Assembly (NCBI RefSeq): GCF_036711975.1
Contig: NC_091970.1
Span: 3,107,501 to 3,171,500, forward strand
Length of the DNA: 64,000 nucleotides
Direction of reading: 5' to 3'
Origin: Onthophagus taurus
Taxonomy: Eukaryota; Arthropoda; Insecta; Coleoptera; Scarabaeidae
Below are positions 24,001-35,600 of this stretch, in pieces. Below the pieces are notes generated by a model. It was not told where the DNA came from. It worked only from the letters and a program-made list of their open reading frames with translations, and searched no databases. The translations under genes were made by a program, and so were the position numbers. Position 1 is the stretch's first letter. Each line of letters starts with the position of its first letter.

Positions 24001-25149
24001 TCCCCCACATGAATTTGTTCCTAAAATATACTTAAATAAATCAAATTTATCTAATAAATCGAATATATTATACCTTTAACGTTGTATCCCTACTCCGTAA
24101 CTGAACAATCCCATTTTTTAATGTCTCATCAGTTAAAATTACATTATACGGAATTCCCAAGCAATCATAAAACATCCATTGTTCCTCTAAACTATCTTTT
24201 CCAGCCTTCGGTAATAAAAGGCAAGATATATTGTTTTCTCGTAATTGTTTCGAAATAAAAATCGCTAATTGTAACAAATCTTCAGTTGAGGCATTTTCTA
24301 AAAAAATTAAAAACTAAATTAATCAATTAATTAAACGTTTCAAACATACTTTGCGATTTAGAAATAGAAAAACTAATTTTGTAAGGAGCTAATTTACGAT
24401 GGAACCTAAACATAATCCTCGAGGTATTTTGATGTAACGTAGCATCATAAGCATCACATAAAGTGTTTATTAACATCGATTGGAGTGAAATTTCACTTGT
24501 AATGTAACAAGGAGTTATCGACCCTTGAAATAAATCTTTGTTGAGTTCGGGGTGCAAATTTTTAAACAAATTAATCTTTTCAATCAATTCCAAACCCCAC
24601 GGATACTCAGCTTTGATTTCAACCGATTGAAAAACATCATTGTTTTGAATATCGCTTAAAATGTAACGTCCGGGTGAAGCTGAAAACTAAAAATCGATTA
24701 AATAAATTTTTTTTAAATAATTTAATTCTTACAATTCTCCACCACATTCTTCTTTGCCTTTGTAATTGATGATAAAATGCCGTTGCTAATTGAGGCGCCA
24801 CAAAAACGTTGCATTTTATAACTTCGTTATTATCAAAATAACCTAAAAAACCATCATTTGAAGTTTTATCAAGGATTTTCTCTACAATTCCAAACGGAAA
24901 TTGACTCGAACAAGTTTCTTTGGCATATAAAAACGATTTTTTGAATGAATTTGATTCATTTGGAAAAACTGTGTAATCTTTATTGATAACCATGTTTCGA
25001 TAAAATTCATTTTTGAGGTTATGTAGTAACAAACTACCCATTGGGGCGATTTTTAAGTATTGACCCAACTTTTGCAAGAAACCATGTCTCTCACATACTT
25101 CCAAAACGTTTTTTATCTCCAGGAGAGGTTTTATTTTGTTGCTGTTCAT
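23961..25149 (-). CDS. POLG2: Mitochondrial DNA polymerase gamma accessory subunit
   Basis: Four exons join in phase: 25149-24733, 24686-24350, 24297-24074 and 24020-23961 (345 aa). POLG2 is the processivity subunit of the mitochondrial replicase and has a class II aminoacyl-tRNA-synthetase-like fold. Seen here are GFLQKLGQYLKIAPMGSLLL, FPFGIVEK, QRRMWWRIFSASPGRY, YPWGLELIEKINLF, a C-terminal anticodon-binding-like domain with LPKAGKDSLEEQWMFYDCLG and VQLRSRDTT, and a 19-residue last exon starting EQIHVGELPKYV. That small exon is easily missed because the preceding frame reads into a stop after the donor. The ATG lies inside the GatC coding exon, 59 bp before the GatC stop and in another frame. 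No clear mitochondrial presequence is visible. The identification is strong. Confidence 0.88.
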
Positions 25150-25655
25150 GGAGGAGATCTTCTCGTGCTTCTAATGGAATATTTCCTGGAGGTGCTACAA
25201 AGTATTCGTCTTCCAGCAAAGATGAGTTAGATAAAATTGATTCCCTACAATTTCCTTCTGTAACCTTATCATCCCTCACTTGTAAAGGCCTAAAAATACT
25301 TAATATTAAAAAAAAAAAGAGGTTAAATAAAACAAGAAAATTACTTGTCTTCTAATACAGTTATTAATGGCTCAACCCCTTGCGTATTTACTTGCAAAAT
25401 TTGATCCGCAAACTCAATAGCAGCCTCTAAAGTTTTAATTCCTTCACGATTCGCACAATCAACTAAAGAAAGGCGTTCTAACAACGCGATGGTTTCGGCG
25501 GTGATGAGAGTTTTTTGGGGGAGCTTATTTGGATCTATTCTACTTTTAACTGGTTTTTGGGGTACTAAAATTCTTTTTGGGACTTTTAACGGATTGATTT
25601 TTGATGTTGTGCAATAAAATCTAATCAAAGAAGGGCGTAAAAACTTAAAATTCAT
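25091..25655 (-). CDS. GatC: Glutamyl-tRNA(Gln) amidotransferase subunit C, mitochondrial
   Basis: Exons 25655-25345 and 25289-25091 join in phase (169 aa). GatC is the small subunit of the GatCAB complex, which converts Glu-tRNA(Gln) to Gln-tRNA(Gln) in mitochondria. The N-terminus MNFKFLRPSLIRFYCTTSK looks like a mitochondrial presequence. The conserved core follows: LERLSLVDCANREGIKTLE, PLITVLEDK, then PLQVRDDKVTEGNCRESIL and EEYFVAPPGNIPLE-like residues (EDEYFVAPPGNIPLE). The start chosen is the first ATG; a GTG codon precedes it. Its last exon also contains the POLG2 start codon, so one transcript probably encodes both, an arrangement I recall from Drosophila GatC and DNApol-gamma35. Confidence 0.9.
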
Positions 25656-26330
25656 CACCGGTTTAGATATAACCTCACTTTTACTTGTTGAGAGTTTCGA
25701 TTATTTCGATTATTTCGAGCGCCATCTAGTGAGATTTTTAGTTTATTTAAAATTAATGGATAATTAATATTAATGAATATGTTTGAAACTGAATTTTATG
25801 TATTATATAAAAAAATTGGTATAATATATAATATAATAAAATAATAGAAGAATTTAATTATGTATGAACAAATCCCAAAATTAGCGCCATCTAATGAGAT
25901 GTTTTGGTTTATTTTAAATTAATGGATAATTAATATTAATGTATTAATGAATATGTTTGAAAGTGAATTTTATGTATTATATAGAAAAATTGGCATAATA
26001 TATAATATAATATAATAAAATAATAGGAGAAAAATGTAATTATGTATGAATATGTCATAATTGAATGTTAAATATATTTTTGAGGTTAATAATAAGATAA
26101 TTATTTAATAAATTGTTTAATTATTATTTTTATAAATAAAATGATTAGTTTAAATTAATAAAGATTTAATTCTCAAATAACTAACTAATTTCACTTATAA
26201 ACACTTTTAGAAAAATGGCTTTGTGCCTAACTTCATATTAATTGTGGTGCACTTAAAATTCCGTAATTTATTTATTAAAATTAAAAATAAGCGGTAATTG
26301 AAACTAAAAGCTTTACACAACGTTTATAAA
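25656..26330. promoter_or_regulatory. Shared head-to-head promoter interval of GatC-POLG2 and woc
   Basis: The two start codons are 675 bp apart and point away from each other. The interval holds two ~165-bp direct repeats (about 25715-25870 and 25885-26050), both starting (A/G)GCGCCATCTA and containing ATTAATGGATAATTAATATT and GTATTATATA. No TATA or initiator could be assigned with confidence. Confidence 0.5.
25715..26050. repeat. Two ~165-bp direct repeats with GCGCCATCTA heads
   Basis: The two copies share GCGCCATCTA, GGATAATTAATATTAATG, ATATGTTTGAAA and TTTTATGTATTATATA in the same order. The head motif is also found in the ~290-bp satellite, but the bodies are unrelated. Confidence 0.75.
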
Positions 26331-29297
26331 ATGGATGAGCAGGTTCCAACCTGTTCAGATTCAACTTTAAATGTATCCGAATCGAAAGATGAAACCGATC
26401 AAAATGTACAACATAACCTAGATGATGCATCTCATGAAATGGATATAGATAGTGAAAAGAATATTGAAGAAGACTCTGAGAATATAAATGAATTAGATAA
26501 AGAGTGTTTGGAAGAGGTAAAAGATGAGACAAAAACTGAATTTGTAACAATGGATAAAAATGATATTGAAAAAAATGAGATTGTTGTTGAAGAACAAGAT
26601 CCGATTGCAGGGGCGGAAGCTAAAATTGAAGGTGATGAGGAGTGTATTTTACCGGATGAAGAAGGGAATGAAGAGGATGATGACGATGAGAAATATATTG
26701 TAACAAAAATTAATGAAGAAGATTACAAGGAATGTATGGAATGTAATAAAAAAGAAGTTCCAAAATATTCTTGTATAATAAGCGAGAAAAAACGTTACAT
26801 TTGCAATGAAAACTGTTTAAAAGTTCTAAAAGAGAAAAAAGCTGGGAAATTAATAATTCGTGATTTACGAGTACGAACATTCGCTGTCGTTTCTGATGAA
26901 CCAGGTAAAGAAAACGATAATAATTGCACTTTTTGTAACAAACCAATCTCAACAATTTTATATTTTAATTATAACTGCATGAATTTTTGTACGAAGGATT
27001 GTCTTGGAGATTATCAGCGTCAATTGGGCTCGAATTGTTATCAATGCAAATTAGAAGTCCCCGAAACGTTATTAGGAAAGTATTGCGTTCGTTTTGGAAC
27101 TGAAATAAAACAATTTTGCAAAAATAGCTGTTTATGGGAGCACAAAAGGGGCCAAATGTTTTGTACAGTTTGCCAAGCGATCGTGTCAGACAATACATTC
27201 CATGGATTATGCTCGTTACTTTGCAATAACGTCTCAAAAGGCGTCAAAGAAAAAGCGATTTGCGCAGTTTGCAAAGTGCAAAAAAATGAAAACGTTGTTT
27301 ATGATAATAATGGCCGAATTTATCGATTTTGCGGCGACCCTTGCTTCTTAGCTTACAAATATGTCAATAATGTTTGTCCAATTCAATGCGAATTTTGTAA
27401 AAAGTGTTTTAATTTTGAGAAATTAGATTATTCGTTTTGGTTTTTGGATAAGAAGCACGATTTGTGCTCTGAGGATTGCAAAAAATTGTTTATTGCAACT
27501 AACAGGAAAATAGTTCATTGCAAAACTTGTAATGTTAAAAAATATGATTTCGATATGATTACTGTAATATTTTCTGGGGAGAATTTCACGATTTGTTCGT
27601 TAAATTGCTATGAAATTAAGATATCATCAAAAATTGGGGCAGAAATGCAGTGTGATCATTGCAAATTAAATTGCCACCCACAATTCCATATCAGAACGAT
27701 TGATAATGTTATCCACAACTTTTGTTCTGCGCTATGTTTAAGGCGGTTCAAAGATAATTTAAATACTCAACCTGAGATTGAGTTAAATAAAGTAAAACAA
27801 ATCGTTGTAATTAAACCCCACCCTATTCCAATACAAAGAAATGTTGCAACTATGTGCAAACCCAACTTAGTCACAAAAGCGATTAGTTGCCGCGTAAAAG
27901 AATCGAATAAAAGTACTCAAACGGACTGCTCATCCAACAAAATAATCGTCCCAATCCCCGTTCCGATTTATGTCCCAACCCCTTTACCCATGTTTTCTTT
28001 CCCAGTACCTTGCCCGTTTCCTCTCCCCATCCCAATCCCCGTCCCAATTTTTATCCCAACAACACGAAACTCCTTCAAAGGCATCCAAAAAGAAATTAAC
28101 CGAATCAAAAATAAAACTCCAGCGAATCCCCTCGAAGCCGAACTATTAATGATGGCCGAAATAGTCGCCGATGAAAAGCAAGCTCCCACCGACTCAGAAA
28201 GCGACGGGGAAATAATCGGAGAACCAAAAACCGAGGATGTCCAAGAAGACGAAGAGGTCCAAGGGAATTTCGGCGAAGACGTCATTCAAATGGCACTAAA
28301 AATGGCGTCCGATTTCGATGAGAGCGACGATTTAGAAGCTTCGCAATCCCAAACTGACGATGATTCCCAAAGGATTGATTCAATCGTCGATAATAAAGCG
28401 AGAAATAAGAGCAAAAAAAAATCGAGCGAGGATAAACCCGACGCTAATATGTGCCTAAAATATACTTTTGGGGTTAACGCTTGGAAACAATGGGTTAATA
28501 TAAAAAATAACGAACACAAATCGAAAAAAAAATTTAAAACCGAAATTTTACACACAACCTCAGACGAATTAAATTATTGTTTGTGTTTATTCGTGAAAGA
28601 AGTCCGCAAACCAAACGGCTCCGAATACGCCCCCGATACAATTTACTACCTATGTTTAGGAATACAACAATATCTCTATGAAAATGGAAGAATCGACAAC
28701 ATTTTTTGCGACTCATTTTACGAGAAATTCACCGATTGTCTCCAAGAAGTTTGTCAAAAATTTTCCCTCCTCTACAACGAGTCTCAATACATAGTAACAA
28801 GAGTTGAGGAAGAACACTTATGGGAATGCAAACAATTAGGGGCCCACTCCCCTTTAGTTCTATTAAACACATTAATGTTTTTTAACACTAAACATTTCGG
28901 TTTAACCACCGTCGAGGAACACTTCCAACTAAGTTTTTCCCACATAATGAAGCATTGGAAAAGACATCCGAGTCAACCGGGATCAAGAAACGTTTTATTA
29001 AGATTTTATCCCCCTCAAAACGCGGATAAACCGCGTAAACGAAAAGTTTACGAGCAACAAGAAAACGAACAGAACCCAATTCGATGTCCGGTTAAGTTGT
29101 ACGAATTTTATCTGTCAAAGTGTCCGGAAAGTGTTAAAACAAGAAACGACGTTTTTTATTTACAACCGGAGAGGTCGTGCGTCCCCGATAGCCCCGTTTG
29201 GTATTCAACGATGCCGATGAATAAAGAACCTTTGGAGAAAATGTTGGGGAGAGTCAAAATGGTTAAAGAAATTAATGTCGCTATTTTAACTTGTTAG
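26331..29297 (+). CDS. woc: MYM-type zinc-finger protein of the Woc/ZMYM family
   Basis: The start is the ATG at 26331 (MDEQVPTCSD); the frame is open further upstream but has no earlier ATG. The protein has 988 residues and one exon. Residues 1-125 are very acidic. About 127-500 carry a series of MYM-type Cys clusters (CMECNKKEV, CTFCNKPIS, CYQCKLEV, CTVCQAIVS, CAVCKVQK, CEFCKKCF, CKTCNVKK, CDHCKLNC). A Pro/Val/Ile tract (VPIPVPIYVPTPLPMFSFPV) follows near 550, then an acidic linker. The C-terminal region from about 695 resembles the DUF3504 domain of ZMYM2/3/4 and QRICH1, thought to derive from a Crypton tyrosine recombinase. Family members act in chromatin, and fly Woc acts in transcription and telomere capping. 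The short length relative to fly Woc leaves a paralogue possible. Confidence 0.82.
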   Translation: MDEQVPTCSDSTLNVSESKDETDQNVQHNLDDASHEMDIDSEKNIEEDSENINELDKECLEEVKDETKTEFVTMDKNDIEKNEIVVEEQDPIAGAEAKIEGDEECILPDEEGNEEDDDDEKYIVTKINEEDYKECMECNKKEVPKYSCIISEKKRYICNENCLKVLKEKKAGKLIIRDLRVRTFAVVSDEPGKENDNNCTFCNKPISTILYFNYNCMNFCTKDCLGDYQRQLGSNCYQCKLEVPETLLGKYCVRFGTEIKQFCKNSCLWEHKRGQMFCTVCQAIVSDNTFHGLCSLLCNNVSKGVKEKAICAVCKVQKNENVVYDNNGRIYRFCGDPCFLAYKYVNNVCPIQCEFCKKCFNFEKLDYSFWFLDKKHDLCSEDCKKLFIATNRKIVHCKTCNVKKYDFDMITVIFSGENFTICSLNCYEIKISSKIGAEMQCDHCKLNCHPQFHIRTIDNVIHNFCSALCLRRFKDNLNTQPEIELNKVKQIVVIKPHPIPIQRNVATMCKPNLVTKAISCRVKESNKSTQTDCSSNKIIVPIPVPIYVPTPLPMFSFPVPCPFPLPIPIPVPIFIPTTRNSFKGIQKEINRIKNKTPANPLEAELLMMAEIVADEKQAPTDSESDGEIIGEPKTEDVQEDEEVQGNFGEDVIQMALKMASDFDESDDLEASQSQTDDDSQRIDSIVDNKARNKSKKKSSEDKPDANMCLKYTFGVNAWKQWVNIKNNEHKSKKKFKTEILHTTSDELNYCLCLFVKEVRKPNGSEYAPDTIYYLCLGIQQYLYENGRIDNIFCDSFYEKFTDCLQEVCQKFSLLYNESQYIVTRVEEEHLWECKQLGAHSPLVLLNTLMFFNTKHFGLTTVEEHFQLSFSHIMKHWKRHPSQPGSRNVLLRFYPPQNADKPRKRKVYEQQENEQNPIRCPVKLYEFYLSKCPESVKTRNDVFYLQPERSCVPDSPVWYSTMPMNKEPLEKMLGRVKMVKEINVAILTC

Positions 29298-29601
29298 ATT
29301 TTGATTTATTAATTAAAGTTATTATAATAATTAATTTTTTAAATTAAGGTTATGTTTATTTTATTTAAAATTTCCAGCATTGCCAACATAAATTTAAACT
29401 GTCATATGTCAAAACGCTCAAAATCTCCTATGTAAATTTACAAATTCCCTAAATTTAACGTAAAATATTGATTTTATGCCAATAAAATCTTTAATGGGTG
29501 CGTAACGCGTTAATCACATTTACTTTTTACCAGATAAACTCGAATTTAATTGAAAAAAATCGTAATTTACGATTTTTGAGGTTAAGTTGTCAATCATAAA
29601 A
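29298..29601. other. Short intergenic gap between woc and PGAP1
   Basis: The 304 bp hold an ATTAAA at about 29312, usable as a woc poly(A) signal, and then the PGAP1 5' region. Nothing else was recognised. Confidence 0.4.
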
Positions 29602-32600
29602 ATGGGTAAATTTATAAACGGATTTATTCTCATCTCTATACTATGTACGATCGGTTTTATTTATGGATTATTAATGTTTCTCTCCGATTTCGAACCTAAC
29701 AAATGCGAGATGACCTATATGTTCGAATACCCCCAATTCGTGGTAAGCATCGATAACCTTTCAATTTCGTTTTAATCTAATTTACTTTTTCGCAGAGAAT
29801 ATCCGTTCCTGAAGATCAGTATTTTAAAAAGTATTCTTTATACGCTTATAGCGAAGGTAGGTTAACGCAAAAATCGAGAAATATGCAGTTTGATGGTATT
29901 CCGGTTTTATTTATTCCTGGAAATGCTGGTTCTTATAAGCAAGGTGATTATAAATTATATACAGGGTGATTTATAATATACAGAGCAGACAAATAGGGTA
30001 GGTACTTGAGGTAAAATTTTCTTAATAATGGTTTTTTAAAACTTAATGGTTACATAGATATTGCATGTTAATTTTTTTAATAATTTAATGTCCATTTATG
30101 AGAAACGCTTATATTCAGTAAAGAGCAATTAAAATACTTGTCAACGCCGTCCTCATTTTTAAAGGAGCTGCAAAACTAGACAATTTATTGTTTTAGTGGT
30201 TTTGTTAGTTTAAATAATACAGTGTAAGCAGGTTGTAACGAAATTCCGGTTATAACGAACGCTTACCTTTTTTTGAGTGATTTCCGGTTTGATTCTGCTA
30301 TTTTTTAAAAGATGGCGCCATGATATTTTTCTTACCTACCGGGGAATCACAAAAAATACTCGATACTGGCTTGAGACACGCGACGTAACATTGTTGGACT
30401 TTGAAACAATTCTACGGTTAACTTCTTTTTTATTCTTTGTGTTATCAGTGTATTGACTGTTTAATAAAATGAGAGACTGGAAAGTAGTATTAAAAAAATC
30501 CGAAAACATAATCACGATGATGTAGACTTTATTAAAATGGTTTACGCATAAACGCTACCAAAATGAAAGAGTCTGTTCGAAAATGTTAAGCTTAAAAGCA
30601 ACGGAATTCGGTCAAAAGTTACAAGATGACTTCGAATGTACTGAAAGTTGGATAGAACGATGGAAATAACGTTTGTAGCGGTACAATAGTCGAGGAATCA
30701 GCAGCAGTACATCTAAAAATCGTCGACAACTGAATATCCACAATTGTACCAACAATTAGGAGTAAGTTTAATGGCCCCTTTTCACTATGGCTCATGATGG
30801 ACCATTAAAATGGTCGCCATACACTGGTGTAGTCTAGATGGCCTACCTAATGGACCACTGTAAGCAACAGGTGCTGTTGACGACCGAAATGGTTAAGCAA
30901 TGATTGATAATGATCACCATTATTCACTACTTATGGCCGCTTCACCCCTCTATACAATGGCGATGGCTGGCAGTAGTCCATGATAAGCCATAGAGAAGGT
31001 GATGAGACAGGTTTATTTTATAAACTTACTCCTAATAAAATTTTATATAATAATGTATAGTGCGAAAAATCCGAGGTGTTTTAAAAACGTTCACACATTA
31101 CCTATAAAATATTATGCCAATTCTAAATGACATGACGAATGGGATATAGAATTAAATAAGAAAAGATGCCCTGCTCTTCCGAGCATCCCTAATACAAAAT
31201 TCAATCCAGTTGATCTTTATGCCACTGAAAACAAGCAGTAAACTTCAGCCAATGAACCAAGAGATAATTAATTCTTTTAAAAGTCATTACCGACAATATC
31301 TTTTACTGAAAATTGAGTCCACGATAAAAAATTGTTTCAGACGCCACGTACAGTTTAGAAATAGAGTTTATTTCTAAAAGTTGTATTGGTAGCGCTGAAA
31401 TAAACGGTGATGAAAATGTGGCAACTTCGGAATTTTTAACGGTTAACTAAATTGCCACTACAGTATACCACTCCTGTATAAAGAGACCTGCGGACGAGAT
31501 GATGAAGAGAAGGATAGTGATGATGAGGAATGAGGAAAGTTTAGCGTTCAGTCAGCTGAACATATTAATTATGGAAAAACTTTCTGGTTTATTTGCCATT
31601 CAGCTGGATGAAGCGACAGACAGTAATAATGATGCTCAATGTGTGCGAGGATTTGTTAATTTACAAAAAATGACTGCTACCAGGAAGATTTGCGAGTTGT
31701 TTACGGCTATAGATTCATACATGGAACAAGATAACAGTTCGATGTCAGTTTAATATGGAGCATGCTCTCATTAAAACCAAGGATCCAAATTCAAAATGTA
31801 CACATTGTATCATACATAGAGAGGCTCTGGCTGCAAAAAATATATCACCTGAATTAAATATTGTGATGGATGTAATTATCAAAGTGGTAAACTTCATAAA
31901 AATAAGACAAGATTTTTCCAAAAGCTTTATGAAGAAAATCTTTACTTTATTATTGTAACTCTCGTTGGTTGGCAAGACGTATTCTCACGAGTTGTATGCG
32001 TATTTATTGATAAAATCGCATCCTGACTCAAAAAAAGTTTAAAGATACTGACTTCTTAATACAGCGTCTTATCGACTGTATGCCACGTCGTGTAGCTATG
32101 GTACGCGCTGCTCACAGGGGATAGTCTCGCTGTTGATGTATTCTCTCCCAGCAGAGTTGCGCCGCTCTCCATGTGAGGATAAGTTACACTACTTTAGTAC
32201 TACTTCCATACCAAATTTCATTGCACTAGACACACGCGTTCAGATTATACAGGGTGTGCTCGTGAATTATTTCCAACGATGTATTTGAAAAATTAGATAC
32301 TCTTAATAAATCGCTGCAGGGAAATGAAACACCTATATTGCAACTGGCTAATAAAATTGCAGCGTTTCAAAAGAAGTTGCTGTTTAGGAAAAGAGAAATA
32401 GAAGAGGAGCAAGAAAAATCTGTTCATGATCTGAAGCCAAGTTTGCGATTGATATTAATCCAACACTTATCAACATTAAGCACCGCATTTTGATATCCAT
32501 TTGCACTTTCAACAGCCGAGGAAGAACAACTGTTAGAACTATCTTGCGACACGAACCTAAAAGTACGATTCGACAAAAACAAACTGTTTCAATTTTGGGT

Positions 32601-35600
32601 CAACGTATCTCAAGAATATTCTACTCTCAGTATTACCGCTTTGAAGATTCTTTTACCCTTTGCCACGTCGTATTTCTGCTTTTCTGCAGTTGCAGTAATT
32701 AAGTCAAAATACAGATCACAAATCAATTTAGAAAAAGAAATGAGAGTAGCGATTTCAAAATTTCAACCTCGATTTGAGAAAAGCAAGCTCATTCTTCGCA
32801 TTGATTGTAGTATACTTGCTAAATAAATAAAGTAAATAAACAAATAAATATTTTCTTTTAGAAGGAATGTCTTCAATTTTTTCCTAAGTACCTAGATACC
32901 CTTTTAGTCTGCTCCGTATGTTATAAATCACCCTGTATTTATATGTATGATTAAATTTGTTGTTTTTATAGTGAGATCATTAGCGTCGGTGGCGCTTCGA
33001 AAATCGATTAATTCACGAACAACGTTTCATTTCGATTATTTCACCATTGATACTAACGGAGAACTTTCCGGGACAAACGGAGTTTTATTAAACGATCAAA
33101 TGACTTACGCCAATTATTCAATGCACCGAATTTTAAATTTGTACCCAAAGGGTAATCGGAAGCCTAATTCGATCATTTTAATTGGTCACTCGATGGTATT
33201 AACCCACTTAATCATAACTTAATGATTAATAATTATTTATTTTAAGGGGGGAATTGTTGCGAAAGGTTTAGCTACATCCCTACGTAAAGATAGCACTTTA
33301 ATCCCTTTAATAATAACGTTAGCAGCACCACATCAAAGACTCCCCATCGTTTTTGATTACTACGCCCATCGTTTTTACTCAAAAATTGCTTCGAACGACG
33401 ATACACTATCTAGTTTAGTTGTAAGCGTTTATGGTGGTCACAACGACTTTATGGTGAGCCCAAATTTGGCGAAATCAAGTGGAGTAAGTGCTGTTGTAAC
33501 TCATGTTCCGAAAACTTGGTTATCAACGGATCATTTATGCATCTTATGGTGTAAACAATTAATCCTCGTAATTAATAAGGCTTTATTTGAAAGTGTCGAT
33601 TACGAAACAAAACAATTATCGACCGATAAAAATTACGTGAGGAACGTTTTTGAAAATAACTTATTAACGGTAAAAATAATTAATAAATTTAATTTTTTTA
33701 ATTAAAAAAAAATCATTTTAGAACTCAGGAATTAAAACGAAATTTCGAGATAGATACGAAATAAAAGCAACGATTGATACAAACGGAGAATGGATCGAGT
33801 ATTTACCACGTCAGTACTCGATCAAATTAATCGAAGGAACAAAAAACGTTAAATATTACATGATCCGGCTATTTCATAACCCCAAACACGAAATGTTATC
33901 GTTAATGGCGATTAATTTAAAAACGATCGATTGGGTTTATGTTTGTTCGGCTTCGGAGATTCAAGGAAATAGTCGTGTTTGGTACTTTTCACAATTAAAA
34001 TTGAATCAACATTTTTATTTATAAATTTTTAGCTCCCACGGAAAACATTTATCTCACTTATCGTTAATAGCACCGTCAAAACGACAAAAACGTCGCACTT
34101 TTGATATAAATCTTCACGCTTTACAAGAAAAATATCCCGCCTTTAGTCACGTCATTGTTAAAATTCCAATAACTTCCGATCCGATTACTTTACACGTTGA
34201 TATTTTCGAGAATAACCAAAGAAGGGTTGAGGTAAAATTACCAAATCAATTCATGCAACGGTTAACGTTGAAGAAACAGGTTATTGTTGAAGAAACGATT
34301 GAAAAAGCGATCCGTTATCAGCTCGATTTTCCAAAATTAACGCATATCATGCAAGTTTTTTTGTTGCATGTTGAACCGGTTAAATGTCATGGTAATATTT
34401 ACCATACAACGGCTACTGTTGTGAGTCCTTGGAGCGGGGAAAGTTATCATCATCATTTTACGTAAGCTCAATATCTAAGCATTTTGTATGATAATAATTT
34501 TTTTTTATGATTAGGGAGGTCGACAAAGATCCTTTGGTGTTGAGATTGTTTGCTTCAAAACCATATGATAATGACAATACTGGAGCTTATGTTCAATTAA
34601 CATTAGATCCGGAATGTCGGTATAAAATAAGGTAAGAAAGTTTATAATTTTAATTACTTAATTAACTTAATTACTTTTAAGTAAGCAGTGTCAAGTGTTT
34701 TATTAGTAGTTTCTAGTCGTCTACATTGAAAATGTCTTCTGCCAGCAGTATTTTGTCTTTTATCAGTAGTATCTAGTCTATTTCAAGCAGCATTTAGCCT
34801 TTTGCAAGCAGTATTTAGTACTTTGCAAGCAGTGTCAAGTGTTTTATTATTATCTTCCTGCCTTTTACATTGAAAATGTCTTCTTTCGGCAATATCTGGT
34901 CATCTGCCAGTAGGATCTAAACTTCTGCCAGTAGTAGCTAGTCTTCTATCAGCTATATTTAATGTTTCTCATGCGATATCAAGTGTTTTATTAATAGTTT
35001 ACAGTTTTCTACGTTGAAATCGTCTTCTGCCAGCAGTGTCTAGTTATTATCAAACAGCATTCAGTGCTTTACAACAATGCTAAATGTTTTATTATCAGTT
35101 TTTAGCTTTTTGCATTGAAAATGTTTTCTTTTAGCTATATTTAATCTTTTCCCTAGAGTATATAGCGTTTGACAGATAGTGTAAACTATTGTATTAACAG
35201 GTTCTAATCTTCTACATTGAAAATGTCTTCTGCCAGCTGTATATAGTCTTGTGTCAGTTACATTTAGTGTTTTGCAAGCAGTGTCAAGTGTTTTATTAGT
35301 AGTTTCTAGTCGTCTACATTGAAAATATCATCTGCCAGCAGTATTTTGTCTTTTTCCACCAGTATTTAGTCTTTACACGCAGTATTTAGTGATTTGTAAG
35401 AAGTGTTAACTGTATTATTGGCAATTTCTTATCTCTTACTTTGAACATATCTTCTGCTGGCAGTATCTAGTCCTCTGTTAGTAGTATTTAGTCTTCTGGA
35501 AGCTATATTTAGTATTTTGCAAGCAGTGTCAAGTGTTTTATTAGTAGTTTCTAGTCGTCTACATTGAAAATATCACCTGCCAGCAGTATATTGTCTTTTT

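Larger units (their letters stand above)
29962..32935. mobile_element. Composite DNA transposon in PGAP1 intron 2
   Basis: The ends CAGGGTGATTTATAA and TTATAAATCACCCTG are perfect inverted repeats, and similarity continues inward (GAGCAGAC / GTCTGCTC, then GGTACTT / AAGTACC) for about 50 bp. TA stands outside both ends. The 8 bp outside (ATTATATA and TATTTATA) do not match well enough to prove a hAT duplication. Inside are a pogo-like fragment, a MITE and a hAT transposase pseudogene. Confidence 0.7.
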
